The notes under the pieces: model-generated
The model's database searches: none
What the model was told of the DNA's origin: nothing
What the model saw: only the letters and a program-made list of their open reading frames with translations
Translations under genes and position numbers: made by a program
In this document: piece after piece, positions 1 through 7,247 of the stretch
Position numbering within the stretch: the first letter of the stretch is position 1
Layout of the letters: each line of letters opens with the position of its first letter
Assembly: GCA_964464035.1 (NCBI GenBank)
Contig: CAYXEN010000057.1
Coordinates: forward strand, 1 to 18,367
Direction of reading: 5' to 3'
DNA: 18,367 bases
DNA from: CAYXEN01 sp964464035
GTDB taxonomy: Bacteria; Krumholzibacteriota; Krumholzibacteriia; WVZY01

Positions 1-74
1 AGGAGCTGAGGTTCGCGATCCGCGAGGGCGGGCGGACGGTCGGCGCCGGCGTGGTTACGGAGATAATAGAATGA
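1..74 (+). CDS. tuf: Elongation factor Tu, C-terminal end (partial)
   Basis: Only the last 23 codons are inside the window, read from base 3 and ending at TGA 72-74. The residues FAIREGGRTVGAGVV followed by TEIIE are the hallmark C-terminus of bacterial EF-Tu (domain 3), the GTPase that delivers aminoacyl-tRNA to the ribosome. The position directly before rpsJ is the usual one in the str-S10 arrangement, which supports the call. The stop codon overlaps the rpsJ start codon (ATGA), so rpsJ is probably translationally coupled to tuf. Confidence 0.93.
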   Translation, partial: ELRFAIREGGRTVGAGVVTEIIE

Positions 75-379
75 ATGCGCAGAAGATACGCATCAAACTG
101 AAAGCCTACGAGCATGCGACTCTCGACAAGACGACCGACGAGATCGTGAGGACGGCGAAGCGCACGGGCGCCCGCGTGAAGGGTCCCATTCCTCTTCCCA
201 CGAAGAGAAGCGTCTATACCGTGCTGCGATCTCCTCACGTGAACAAGAAATCACGCGAGCAGTTCGAGATCAGGGTGCACAAGAGGTTGATCGATCTGAC
301 CCACACCACGCAGCAAACGATCGACGACTTGACGAAGCTCGTACTTCCTGCCGGTGTGGACATAGAAATCAAGACGTGA
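71..379 (+). CDS. rpsJ: 30S ribosomal protein S10
   Basis: Encodes 102 residues, the standard length of bacterial S10, a 30S head protein that in many bacteria also acts as NusE in antitermination. The segments KIRIKLKAYEH near the N-terminus, GPIPLPTKRSVYTVLRSPHV in the middle (the extended loop) and VDIEIKT at the C-terminus are typical of the family. The ATG overlaps the tuf stop by the ATGA motif, and a GGAG Shine-Dalgarno sequence at 59-62 inside tuf has an 8-nt spacing. There is no room for an S10 leader of the enterobacterial L4-binding type immediately upstream. A 52-nt gap separates it from rplC. Confidence 0.97.
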   Translation: MNAQKIRIKLKAYEHATLDKTTDEIVRTAKRTGARVKGPIPLPTKRSVYTVLRSPHVNKKSREQFEIRVHKRLIDLTHTTQQTIDDLTKLVLPAGVDIEIKT

Positions 380-431
380 CGCGATCGAATCCGGTCGGCG
401 CAGGTCAGGCATGCTATAGCGGAGGAATCTT

Positions 432-1049
432 ATGGAAGCCCTCTTAGGGAAAAAGATGGGAATGACCCAGATCTTCGAGGAATCGGGCAGAGCCGTTCCG
501 GTCTCCGTGATCCAGGTCGGACCCTGCCCCGTCGTGCAGGTGAAGACTCCCGAGAAGGACGGTTATTCAGCCGTCCAGATAGGTTTCGATCCGACCAAGG
601 AGAGCCGTGTGACGAAACCCCTCGCGGGCCATTTCCGCCGGGCGAAGGTGAATGCGCACAGGATCCTCAAGGAAGTGCGCGTGGACGACGCGTCGAAGTA
701 CAAAGTGGGCGAGAACCTGAGCGTCAAGATCTTCGAAGGCGCTTCCATGGTTCACGTGGCGGGCGTGTCCAAGGGCCGCGGCTTCGCCGGTGTGACCAAG
801 AAGCACGGGTTCAAGGGCGGCAAGGAGACCCACGGGTGCAAGAGTCACAGGGTCCCCGGCTCGGTCGGCAACTGCGCCACCCCCAGCCGCATCTTCAAGG
901 GCAAGAAGCTTCCGGGACGAATGGGCGGGGTCAGGGTCACGGTGAAGAACTTGAAGATCGTTCATATCGATGTCGAGAACAACCTTCTCTTCGTCAAGGG
1001 CGCCGTTCCCGGCGCCGACAACGGGATCTTGTTCATCAGGAAAGCTTGA
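432..1049 (+). CDS. rplC: 50S ribosomal protein L3
   Basis: Encodes 205 residues, normal for bacterial L3, an early-assembly 23S rRNA-binding protein whose long loop reaches toward the peptidyl transferase centre. The N-terminal LGKKMGMTQIFEE and the central VSKGRGFAGVTKKHGFKGG are diagnostic. The loop reads SHRVPGSVGNCATPSRIFKG; the stretch that carries the PrmB-methylated glutamine in E. coli L3 (SIGQNQTPG) has no glutamine here, so that modification is not expected. The ATG follows a GGAGGA ribosome-binding site at 421-426. rplD follows after 16 nt. Confidence 0.97.
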   Translation: MEALLGKKMGMTQIFEESGRAVPVSVIQVGPCPVVQVKTPEKDGYSAVQIGFDPTKESRVTKPLAGHFRRAKVNAHRILKEVRVDDASKYKVGENLSVKIFEGASMVHVAGVSKGRGFAGVTKKHGFKGGKETHGCKSHRVPGSVGNCATPSRIFKGKKLPGRMGGVRVTVKNLKIVHIDVENNLLFVKGAVPGADNGILFIRKA

Positions 1050-1065
1050 AGGAGCTGTTCGATAA

Positions 1066-1695
1066 ATGGCAAAAGCTAAGTATTTCACACAAGAAGGCGT
1101 AGAGCAGGGAAGCCGCGAGTTGCCGGGTGGTCTCTTCGACCGCGAGGTGAACGAGCACCTGGTGCACGAGGCGGTGCGCGCCTACCTCGCCAACCAGAGG
1201 CAGGGAAGCGCGGCGACGAAGGAGCGCTCGGACGTGAGGGGCGGTGGAGCCAAGCCCTACAGGCAGAAAGGGACCGGCCGGGCGAGAGCCGGTACGAGCA
1301 GGTCCCCGATCTGGCGGGGCGGCGGCGTGGTCTTCGGCCCCCATCCCCGCGATTACAACGTCAAGTTGCCCAAGAAGGTCAAGCGCCGCGCGCTCTTGAG
1401 CGCCCTCTCGGCCCGCGCGGGCGAAGGCGCAGTGATGGTCGTGGCCGACCTGGATTATTCCGAGCCGAAGACGAAGACCTTCGCCCGGATGTTGAAGAAC
1501 ATGGGCAGAGAAGCGGAAAAGATTCTTTTCGTCCTGGATAAGCCTCGCGAAGCGGTGGTCAAATCGGCCCGCAACATACCCGGGGTCAAGACGGTGCAGG
1601 GGAACATCCTCAACGCTTACGACGTGGTCTGGGCCGACAAGATCGTTCTCACCGAGGGAGCGATCAAGAAGATGGAGGAGGTGTTCGGATCGTGA
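1066..1695 (+). CDS. rplD: 50S ribosomal protein L4
   Basis: Encodes 209 residues, the usual size of L4 (uL4), which binds 23S rRNA domain I and lines the exit tunnel with its extended loop. The loop signature KPYRQKGTGRARAGTSRSP followed by WRGGGVVFGPHPRDY is clearly present around residues 63-98, and the C-terminal globular half with DKIVLTEGAIKKMEE is intact. The start ATG follows AAGGAG at 1049-1054. Its TGA overlaps the GTG of rplW by four bases (GTGA at 1692-1695). In E. coli L4 represses its own operon; no leader structure of that kind can be seen here. Confidence 0.97.
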   Translation: MAKAKYFTQEGVEQGSRELPGGLFDREVNEHLVHEAVRAYLANQRQGSAATKERSDVRGGGAKPYRQKGTGRARAGTSRSPIWRGGGVVFGPHPRDYNVKLPKKVKRRALLSALSARAGEGAVMVVADLDYSEPKTKTFARMLKNMGREAEKILFVLDKPREAVVKSARNIPGVKTVQGNILNAYDVVWADKIVLTEGAIKKMEEVFGS

Positions 1696-1994
1696 GCGAC
1701 ATAAGGATGATAGTCAAGAAGCCGCTTATAACCGAGAAGAGCACGGTGCTTCGCGACAGCTCGAACCGATTCGTCTTCAAGGTCGACGTCAGGGCGAACA
1801 AGAGACAGATAAAGCAGGCGGTGGAGAAGCTTTTCAACGTGCACGTGAAGAAGGTGACGACGGCCGTCTACCGCGGCAAGCGCACCGTGGTGATGAACCG
1901 CGCGGGAAGATTCGAGGGCAAGAAACCCAACTGGAAAAAGGCATACGTGACTCTTGCCGAAGGAGAGACGATCGACCTGTTCGACGTCGTCTAG
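1692..1994 (+). CDS. rplW: 50S ribosomal protein L23
   Basis: Encodes 100 residues from a GTG start that overlaps the rplD stop. L23 (uL23) sits at the tunnel exit, where it docks trigger factor and SRP. The N-terminal IVKKPLITEKSTVLRD matches the family signature KPxxTEK, followed by FKVDVRANKRQIKQAVEKLF and the basic tip KRTVVMNRAGRFEGKKPNWK. The next in-frame starts would cut off the conserved N-terminus, so the overlapping GTG is preferred. The overlap suggests coupled translation with rplD. Confidence 0.96.
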   Translation: MSDIRMIVKKPLITEKSTVLRDSSNRFVFKVDVRANKRQIKQAVEKLFNVHVKKVTTAVYRGKRTVVMNRAGRFEGKKPNWKKAYVTLAEGETIDLFDVV

Positions 1995-2012
1995 GAAAGT
2001 GATGTGATCCGA

Positions 2013-2843
2013 ATGGCGGTAAAGAAATTCAAACCCACAACGCCGACTCTCAGGTACAGGACGGTCTCCGACTTTTCCGACATCACCAAGACCGATCCGG
2101 AGAAGTCGCTGCTCAAGCCTCTCAAGAAGACGGGAGGCAGGAACAACCGGGGTCGCGTAACGTCACGGCGTCGCGGCGGCGGGCACAAGCAGCGTTACCG
2201 GGTGATAGATTTCAAGCGCGACAAGATCGGCGTGCCGGCCAGGGTGGCGGCGGTCGAATACGATCCCAACCGCTCTGCGCGGATAGCTCTTCTCCATTAC
2301 AAGGACGGGGAGAAGCGTTACATCCTGGCGCCGGAGGGGCTCAAGGTGGGCGACGAGGTTCTCGCCGGTGAAGGCGCCGACATAAAGCCGGGGAACGCGC
2401 TGCCCCTGGAGAAGATTCCCCTGGGCACCATGGTCCACAACATCGAGCTCGTGCACGGCAAGGGCGGTCAATTGGTGCGATCGGCCGGCGCCTACGCCCA
2501 GATCATGGCCAAGGAAGGCAACTACGTGCAGCTCCGCCAGCCCTCGGGTGAGGTGAGGATGGTGCGCAAGGAGTGCTACGCCACCGTAGGGCAGGTTGGC
2601 AATCTGGACCACGAGAACATATTCTACGGCAAGGCCGGCAAGTCGCGCTGGATGGGCATAAGGCCTTCCGTGCGCGGCGTCGCGATGAATCCCATCGATC
2701 ATCCTCTCGGCGGCGGTGAGGGCAAGTCGAGCGGCGGCCGGCATCCCGTGACGCCGTGGGGCAAGCCGACCAAGGGTTACAAGACGAGAAAGAAGAAACC
2801 AAGTGACAAATACATCGTCAAGCGGAGAACCAAGAAGAAATAG
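2013..2843 (+). CDS. rplB: 50S ribosomal protein L2
   Basis: Encodes 276 residues from ATG 2013, the family's usual length, beginning MAVKKFKPTTPTLRY. L2 (uL2) is a universal protein needed for subunit joining and peptidyl transferase function. The basic N-terminal part contains RNNRGRVTSRRRGGGHKQRY, and the C-terminal part contains the hallmark AMNPIDHPLGGGEGKSSGG and HPVTPWGKPTKGYKTR. The E. coli motif is DHPHGGGEG; here it is DHPL. A GTG at 2004 in the same frame is an alternative start: AGGA at 1993-1996 lies 7 nt from it but 16 nt from the ATG, so the GTG start (279 residues) cannot be excluded. Confidence 0.96.
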   Translation: MAVKKFKPTTPTLRYRTVSDFSDITKTDPEKSLLKPLKKTGGRNNRGRVTSRRRGGGHKQRYRVIDFKRDKIGVPARVAAVEYDPNRSARIALLHYKDGEKRYILAPEGLKVGDEVLAGEGADIKPGNALPLEKIPLGTMVHNIELVHGKGGQLVRSAGAYAQIMAKEGNYVQLRQPSGEVRMVRKECYATVGQVGNLDHENIFYGKAGKSRWMGIRPSVRGVAMNPIDHPLGGGEGKSSGGRHPVTPWGKPTKGYKTRKKKPSDKYIVKRRTKKK

Positions 2844-2860
2844 CGTGATTGGGAGAAACC

Positions 2861-3148
2861 ATGGCTAGAAGTCTCAAGAAGGGTCCGTACATCGATCAAA
2901 AGCTCCTGAAGAAGATTCTGGCGATGACCAGGTCGGGAGGCAAGCGGGTCATCAAGACCTGGTCCCGCAGATCGACGATCTCGCCGGAGATGGTGGGACA
3001 CACTCTCGCCGTACACAACGGCAACAAGTTCATCCCGGTTTTCATCAACGAAAACATGGTGGGACACAAGATCGGTGAGTTCGCCGCAACGAGGACTTAT
3101 CGGGGACACACGAGCAAGACGATGAAGGCCCAGAAGGGCACCAAGTAA
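2861..3148 (+). CDS. rpsS: 30S ribosomal protein S19
   Basis: Encodes 95 residues from ATG 2861. S19 (uS19) lies in the 30S head, forms a pair with S13 and contacts the A-site finger. The start MARSLKKGPYIDQKLLKKI is the family N-terminus, and WSRRSTISPEMVGHTLAVHN, GHKIGEFAATRTYRGH and the C-terminal lysine-rich tail follow in order. A TTG at 2849 would add four residues but lies upstream of the GGGAG Shine-Dalgarno sequence at 2851-2855, which is well placed for 2861. rplV begins 27 nt downstream. Confidence 0.97.
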   Translation: MARSLKKGPYIDQKLLKKILAMTRSGGKRVIKTWSRRSTISPEMVGHTLAVHNGNKFIPVFINENMVGHKIGEFAATRTYRGHTSKTMKAQKGTK

Positions 3149-3175
3149 TCGAGAGGACCATCGGAGGTTCGAGGA

Positions 3176-3526
3176 ATGGAAGCAACAGCCATAGCCCGTG
3201 AAACAGGTTATCCGGCCCGCAAGGTCCGCCAGGTGGCCGATCTCGTGCGCGGCAAGAACGTCGAAGAGGCCCTCGAGATCCTCAAGTTCACGAGGAGGGC
3301 GGCGGCGGAACCCGTGAGCAAGACGATAAAGTCGGCGATGCACAACATGGTGAACAAGAAGGGCGGAACGGTGGACGCAGAAGACATGTACGTGAAGACC
3401 ATACTCGTGGACGAGGGCAGGACCCTTTACAGGATCAAGCCCCGCGCGCAGGGCAGGGCTTACAGGATAAGGAAACGGAGCAGCCATATAAAGGTGATCG
3501 TATCTCTCAATGAGGAAGAAAGCTGA
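3176..3526 (+). CDS. rplV: 50S ribosomal protein L22
   Basis: Encodes 116 residues, normal for L22 (uL22), whose beta-hairpin lines the exit tunnel next to L4 and whose body sits at the tunnel exit. Seen in order are RKVRQVADLVRGKNVEEALE, FTRRAAAEPVSKTIKSAMHN and the hairpin YRIKPRAQGRAYRIRKRSSH, which is the macrolide-resistance loop region of the family. GGAGG at 3163-3167 precedes ATG 3176. It is followed by rpsC after 16 nt, the invariant neighbour. Confidence 0.97.
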   Translation: MEATAIARETGYPARKVRQVADLVRGKNVEEALEILKFTRRAAAEPVSKTIKSAMHNMVNKKGGTVDAEDMYVKTILVDEGRTLYRIKPRAQGRAYRIRKRSSHIKVIVSLNEEES

Positions 3527-3542
3527 AAGGGAGGCCTGAATA

Positions 3543-4214
3543 ATGGGGCAGAAAACGAACCCCGTCGGGTTGAGATTGGGAATCAACAAGACATGGGATT
3601 CCCGCTGGTTCGCCACTAAGGAGTACGCGAATTGGCTCAACGAGGACATCAAGATCCGCAGGTACATAAAGAAGAGATTGTTCAAGGCCGGAGTGGCGAA
3701 GATAGAGATTGAGAGATCGAGCGGCAAGGTGATCGTGAACATCTTCACCGCGCGGCCGGGGATGGTCATCGGGCGCAAGGGAAGCGAAGTGGACATGCTC
3801 CGTGACGAGCTCAAGCATCTGTCCGGCAAGGAGATCCAGATAAACATCAAGGACGTGAAGAAGCCGGAGCTCAATTCACAGCTCGTGGCCGAGCACATAG
3901 CGATGCAGCTCGAGCAGCGGGTTTCCTTCCGCCGGGCGATGAAGAAGACGATAGCTTCCGCGATGAGGATGGGGGCGTTGGGGATAAAGGTCAAGTGCTC
4001 GGGCAGGCTCGGAGGCGCCGAAATGGCCCGCCGTGAAGGTTATCACGAGGGACGGGTACCGCTTCACACGCTGAGAGCGGACATCGACTACGCGAGAGCC
4101 ACGGCCCATACGACCTTCGGCTGCGTGGGAGTCAAGGTCTGGATATACAAGGGAGAGGTCTTTCCCAAGGATTTCAAGAAGGAACTGGCGAGATCCGGCG
4201 AGGGGGGAAGATAG
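3543..4214 (+). CDS. rpsC: 30S ribosomal protein S3
   Basis: Encodes 223 residues. S3 (uS3) forms part of the mRNA entry channel and its helicase activity. The N-terminus MGQKTNPVGLRLGIN is canonical; a KH RNA-binding domain is marked by RPGMVIGRKGSEVDMLRDEL around residues 75-94; the C-terminal domain has GRLGGAEMARREGYHEGRVP and TTFGCVGVKVWIYKGE. The protein ends shortly after this, without the long tail seen in some species. Codon use is notable: of 17 isoleucines, 7 are ATA, 9 ATC and 1 ATT. The gap to rplP is 3 nt. Confidence 0.97.
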   Translation: MGQKTNPVGLRLGINKTWDSRWFATKEYANWLNEDIKIRRYIKKRLFKAGVAKIEIERSSGKVIVNIFTARPGMVIGRKGSEVDMLRDELKHLSGKEIQINIKDVKKPELNSQLVAEHIAMQLEQRVSFRRAMKKTIASAMRMGALGIKVKCSGRLGGAEMARREGYHEGRVPLHTLRADIDYARATAHTTFGCVGVKVWIYKGEVFPKDFKKELARSGEGGR

Positions 4215-4217
4215 ATC

Positions 4218-4628
4218 ATGTTGATGCCGAAAAGAGTGAAACACCGCAAGCAGCAACGCGGCCGGATGAAGGGGCGCGCGACCAAGGGATCCGACATCGC
4301 CTTCGGGGAATACGGGCTCAAGGCCCTGGAACCGAAGTGGATCACCAACAAGCAGATCGAGGCCGCTCGCGTGGCGATCACGAGGCATATCAAGCGCGTG
4401 GGCAAGCTCTGGATAAGGATCTTCCCCGACAAGCCCGTCACGGTGAAGCCGGCCGAGACCCGCATGGGCAAAGGCAAGGGCGCTCCCGAGTACTGGGTGG
4501 CCGTGGTCAAGCCGGGCAGGATTCTCTTCGAGCTCGAAGGGGTTCCGCCGGACATAGCGAGGAGAGCGATGGACCTCGCCGCTTCCAAGCTGCCGATAAA
4601 GACAAAGTTCGTCCAACGTGAAGGGTAA
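4218..4628 (+). CDS. rplP: 50S ribosomal protein L16
   Basis: Encodes 136 residues, the standard length of L16 (uL16), a late-assembly 50S protein that helps position the A-site tRNA. The N-terminus MLMPKRVKHRKQQRGRMKG is exactly of the family, followed by FGEYGLKALEPKWITNKQIE, IRIFPDKPVTVKPAETRMGK and the motif GKGAPEYWVAVVKPGRILFE. The start at 4218 keeps the usual MLMPKR form. It begins 3 nt after the rpsC stop, and the G-rich run GAGGGGGGAAG just before that stop acts as ribosome-binding site. Confidence 0.97.
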   Translation: MLMPKRVKHRKQQRGRMKGRATKGSDIAFGEYGLKALEPKWITNKQIEAARVAITRHIKRVGKLWIRIFPDKPVTVKPAETRMGKGKGAPEYWVAVVKPGRILFELEGVPPDIARRAMDLAASKLPIKTKFVQREG

Positions 4629-4639
4629 GGTGGGAACCG

Positions 4640-4897
4640 ATGAAGACTCACGAGATGCGCGAGATGACACTGGAGGAACTCACTGTCCATCACGACAACC
4701 TGGTGGAGGAGCTGGCCAACCTGAGAGTCCGGCTGGCCATCAAGCAGCTGGACGATCCCCTCAAGGTCAGGTACATGCGCCGGGAGATCGCGAGGGCGAA
4801 GACGATTATACGCGAAAAGAAGTTGGGTGCGAAACCGGGTGAGAAAGCGCCCGTCAAGGTCGATACGGCCGGGACCGATGACGACGCAAAGCAATGA
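4640..4897 (+). CDS. rpmC: 50S ribosomal protein L29 with acidic tail
   Basis: Encodes 85 residues; typical L29 (uL29) has about 63-70. L29 is a two-helix protein at the tunnel exit beside L23. The core MTLEELTVHHDNLVEELANL, RLAIKQLDDPLKVRYMRREI and ARAKTIIREKKL is clear and ends near residue 62. The last 20 or so residues (KPGEKAPVKVDTAGTDDDAK region) are a low-complexity, acidic extension not part of the usual fold and probably exposed on the surface. It lies 11 nt after rplP and 30 nt before rpsQ, the canonical order L16-L29-S17. Confidence 0.95.
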   Translation: MKTHEMREMTLEELTVHHDNLVEELANLRVRLAIKQLDDPLKVRYMRREIARAKTIIREKKLGAKPGEKAPVKVDTAGTDDDAKQ

Positions 4898-4927
4898 TTA
4901 CGCGCTTGAACCAAGCAGGGAGTTCCG

Positions 4928-5185
4928 ATGGATGAGAGAAACAGAAGAAAAGTTTTCGTAGGGGTCGTCGAGAGCAACAAGATGGACAAGACCGTCGTCG
5001 TGAAGATCGAGCGGCTCGTGAAGCACAAGATCTACAAGAAGTACATCAAGCGGGCCACGAAGCTCCATGCTCACGATCCCGAGAACGTATGCAATATCGG
5101 GGACAAGGTGAAGATCATGGCCACCAGGCCCTTGAGCAAGACCAAGCGCTGGCGCCTCGTCGAAGTGGTCGAGAGGGCCAAGTAG
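4928..5185 (+). CDS. rpsQ: 30S ribosomal protein S17
   Basis: Encodes 85 residues, the normal size of S17 (uS17), a primary 16S rRNA binder of the 30S body with an OB fold. The pattern RRKVFVGVVESNKMDKTVVV, KIERLVKHKIYKKYIKR, HAHDPENVCNIGDKVKI and MATRPLSKTKRWRLVEVVER follows the family throughout. GGGAG at 4919-4923 sits just ahead of ATG 4928. The 69-nt gap after it is the largest in this part of the operon and contains only the rplN ribosome-binding site as far as I can see. Confidence 0.97.
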   Translation: MDERNRRKVFVGVVESNKMDKTVVVKIERLVKHKIYKKYIKRATKLHAHDPENVCNIGDKVKIMATRPLSKTKRWRLVEVVERAK

Positions 5186-5254
5186 GCGCCCGCAGGGATC
5201 CCGAAGGAAACGTCGAGATAGAGGACTTATCTTACCCAAGGAGCGAAGTAGAAG

Positions 5255-5623
5255 ATGATCAAAGCGGAAACCATGCTTCGTGTGGCGGACAATTCCGGAG
5301 CCAAGGGGATTCTGTGCATAAAAGTCCTCGGTGGTACGAGGCGGAGGTATGCCAGTGTCGGCGACGTGATTTCCGTCTCGGTCAAGATGGCCATCCCGGG
5401 CGGAGTGGTGAAAAAGGGACAGGTCGCCAAGGCCGTGGTGGTCCGGACGAAGAAGGAAATAAGGAGAGAGGACGGGAGCTACATAAGATTCGACGAGAAC
5501 GCGGCGGTCATCATAAACGACAACATGGAGCCCGTCGGTACGAGAATCTTCGGGCCCGTCGCGAGGGAACTCAGGGAGAAGAAATTCATGAAGATCATTT
5601 CACTGGCTCCGGAGGTCATTTAG
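5255..5623 (+). CDS. rplN: 50S ribosomal protein L14
   Basis: Encodes 122 residues, exactly the common length of bacterial L14 (uL14), which binds 23S rRNA at the subunit interface and is the docking site of the silencing factor RsfS. The signatures MLRVADNSGAKGI near the N-terminus, GDVISVSVKMAIPGGVVKKG, VVVRTKKEIRREDGSYIRF and DNAAV-like DENAAVIINDNMEPVGTRI with the C-terminal PVARELREKKFMKIISLAPE are all present. AAGGAG at 5238-5243 precedes the ATG. Confidence 0.98.
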   Translation: MIKAETMLRVADNSGAKGILCIKVLGGTRRRYASVGDVISVSVKMAIPGGVVKKGQVAKAVVVRTKKEIRREDGSYIRFDENAAVIINDNMEPVGTRIFGPVARELREKKFMKIISLAPEVI

Positions 5624-5665
5624 CCGGATGCAGGAATACGCCTGAATATAGATTGGAGTCCAGCC

Positions 5666-5989
5666 ATGATGAAGATAGTCAAGAACGACACGGTCAAAGT
5701 GATCGCAGGCAACCACAAGGGCAAGGTCGGCAGGGTGCTCAAGGTCTTTCCGAAGACCAACCGCGTCATAGTGGAGAAAGTCAACCTGATAAAGCGCCAC
5801 ACGAAGCCGCGATCGCAGACGGAGCAGGGAGGCATCCTCGAGAAGGAAGCGCCGATACACATCTCGAACGTGATGTTGATCTGTCCCAAGTGTTCGAAAC
5901 TGGCCAGGACTCGCGTGGACAGGCTGTCGGACGGCAGCAAGGTACGGGTTTGCAAAGTGTGTAACGAGATGATCATAAGCGGCGAATAG
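5666..5989 (+). CDS. rplX: 50S ribosomal protein L24, zinc-ribbon form
   Basis: Encodes 107 residues. L24 (uL24) starts 50S assembly on 23S rRNA domain I and lies by the tunnel exit. The N-terminal KOW motif is visible (VKVIAGNHKGKVGRVLKVFP, residues about 10-29), followed by VNLIKRHTKPRSQTEQGGIL. Four cysteines, C73-x2-C76 (CPKC) and C96-x2-C99 (CKVC), form a zinc-ribbon pattern, so this is the cysteine-containing form. The E. coli protein lacks these. GGAG at 5655-5658 is 7 nt before ATG 5666; the second ATG at 5669 is less well spaced. Confidence 0.97.
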   Translation: MMKIVKNDTVKVIAGNHKGKVGRVLKVFPKTNRVIVEKVNLIKRHTKPRSQTEQGGILEKEAPIHISNVMLICPKCSKLARTRVDRLSDGSKVRVCKVCNEMIISGE

Positions 5990-6008
5990 TGAGTGGGAGA
6001 TTCCCGAG

Positions 6009-6560
6009 ATGGCAAGGTTGAAGGACAAGTACTGGAAAGAAGTGGTTCCCGAGCTCAAGAAAGAGCTCGGTTTGAAGAACGTGATGCAGGTGCCCAAGGT
6101 CGAGAAAGTAGTGGTCAACATGGGTCTCGGTGAAGCGATCCAGAACGTCAAGATCCTCGACTCGGCGATGAACGACCTGGCGGCGATAACCGGCCAGAAG
6201 CCGAAGCTGTGCCGCGCGAGGTTGTCCGTGGCGGCTTTCAAGCTTCGCAAGGGGATGCCCATTGGATGCAAGGTCACTCTGCGCGGAGAGAGGATGTACG
6301 AGTTCCTCGATCGGCTGCTCAACATAGCGTTGCCGCGTATCAGGGACTTCAGGGGCGTATCCACGAAGAGTTTCGACGGCAGGGGCAATTACACGCTGGG
6401 AATAAAGGAGCACATCATCTTTCCCGAGATCGACTACGACAAGATATCGCAGATCTTCGGGATGGATATATCGATCGTGACTACGGCCAAGAACGACGAG
6501 CAGGCCGGCCTCTTACTGAAAAAGATGGGCATGCCCTTCAGGAACCAGGCAGGAAGGTGA
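6009..6560 (+). CDS. rplE: 50S ribosomal protein L5
   Basis: Encodes 183 residues, within the normal 178-190 range. L5 (uL5) belongs to the 5S RNP in the central protuberance and touches the P-site tRNA. Typical segments are KVEKVVVNMGLGEAIQN, LAAITGQKPKLCRARLSVAA, FKLRKGMPIGCKVTLRGERM, RIRDFRGVSTKSFDGRGNYT and IKEHIIFPEIDYDKISQIFG. The end of the gene also supplies the AGGAAGG ribosome-binding site for rpsZ, whose GTG starts 2 nt after this stop. Confidence 0.98.
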   Translation: MARLKDKYWKEVVPELKKELGLKNVMQVPKVEKVVVNMGLGEAIQNVKILDSAMNDLAAITGQKPKLCRARLSVAAFKLRKGMPIGCKVTLRGERMYEFLDRLLNIALPRIRDFRGVSTKSFDGRGNYTLGIKEHIIFPEIDYDKISQIFGMDISIVTTAKNDEQAGLLLKKMGMPFRNQAGR

Positions 6561-6562
6561 AC

Positions 6563-6748
6563 GTGGCAAAGAAATCATGGATAGCCAAGGCGAAGAGACC
6601 CCCCAAGTTCAAGGTGCGCGCTTACCATAGATGCGGGAGATGCGGAAGATCCAGGGCGTATTTGCGCAAGTTCGGGATCTGCCGTATCTGTTTCCGCGAG
6701 CTGGCGCTCCAGGGGGAGATCCCCGGTGTAGTGAAGGCAAGCTGGTAA
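6563..6748 (+). CDS. rpsZ: 30S ribosomal protein S14, zinc type Z
   Basis: Encodes 61 residues, the exact length of the short zinc-type S14 (uS14). It starts at GTG 6563, giving the N-terminus AKKSWIAKAKRPPKFKVR after the initiator; AGGAAGG at 6551-6557 is 5 nt upstream. Cysteines C24-x2-C27 (CGRC) and C40-x2-C43 (CRIC) form the zinc finger that replaces the longer zinc-free domain of E. coli S14. It ends in the family's typical GEIPGVVKASW. S14 binds the 3' major domain of 16S rRNA in the 30S head. Another in-frame GTG at 6557 overlaps rplE but adds only two residues. Confidence 0.96.
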   Translation: MAKKSWIAKAKRPPKFKVRAYHRCGRCGRSRAYLRKFGICRICFRELALQGEIPGVVKASW

Positions 6749-6791
6749 ACCGGGTAACGAGTGGAGAGAATCCAAAGGGAGGATTCAAGCT

Positions 6792-7190
6792 GTGACAATG
6801 ACGGATCCCATTTCCGATTTTTTGACGAGGATAAGGAACGCCGTGACGGCGAAGCACGAGTACGTGGACATACCCGCTTCGCGCGTCAAGGCGGAGATGA
6901 GCCGAATATTGCTCGAGGCCGGATTCCTGCGCAACGTCCGTTACATCGAGGACGACAAGCAGGGCATCCTGAGGTTGTACCTCAAGTACGACAAGAACAT
7001 GCGTAACGCCATCACCGGCCTCAAGAGGGTCAGCAAGCCGAGTCTCAGGGTCTACGTCCCCTCGACCGAGCTGCCGCGGGTGCTGGGAGGATACGGGATG
7101 GCGATCATCTCCACCTCGCAGGGTCTGCTCAAGGATTCCGAGTGCCGCAAGCGTGGAATCGGCGGCGAAGTCGTATGCGAAGTCTGGTAG
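6792..7190 (+). CDS. rpsH: 30S ribosomal protein S8
   Basis: Encodes 132 residues from GTG 6792. S8 (uS8) is a primary binder of the 16S central domain and, in E. coli, the translational repressor of the spc operon. MTDPISDFLTRIRNA, VDIPASRVKAEMSRILLEAG-like text and the C-terminal signature SECRKRGIGGEVVCEVW identify it. AGGGAGG at 6776-6782 is 9 nt from the GTG and 15 nt from the ATG at 6798, so the GTG (two extra residues, as in the MVMTDP form of some bacteria) is preferred. No S8-binding hairpin was recognised at the rplE start. Confidence 0.96.
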   Translation: MTMTDPISDFLTRIRNAVTAKHEYVDIPASRVKAEMSRILLEAGFLRNVRYIEDDKQGILRLYLKYDKNMRNAITGLKRVSKPSLRVYVPSTELPRVLGGYGMAIISTSQGLLKDSECRKRGIGGEVVCEVW

Positions 7191-7247
7191 CCGGGGCGGC
7201 ATGAGCAATACGAGCAAATAGATGACAGAGGAAGAACTGGAGGAGAA

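Noticed and set aside
2690..2720. DHPLGGGEG in L2 instead of E. coli DHPHGGGEG as a loss of a key residue
   Set aside because: The first His is kept, and to my knowledge other bacterial groups vary at the last position, so it is most likely normal lineage variation.
6209..6562. Plus-strand frame inside rplE continuous with S14
   Set aside because: The upstream part is a shadow of rplE. The GTG at 6563 with AAGG-type site and exact 61-residue length defines the real S14.
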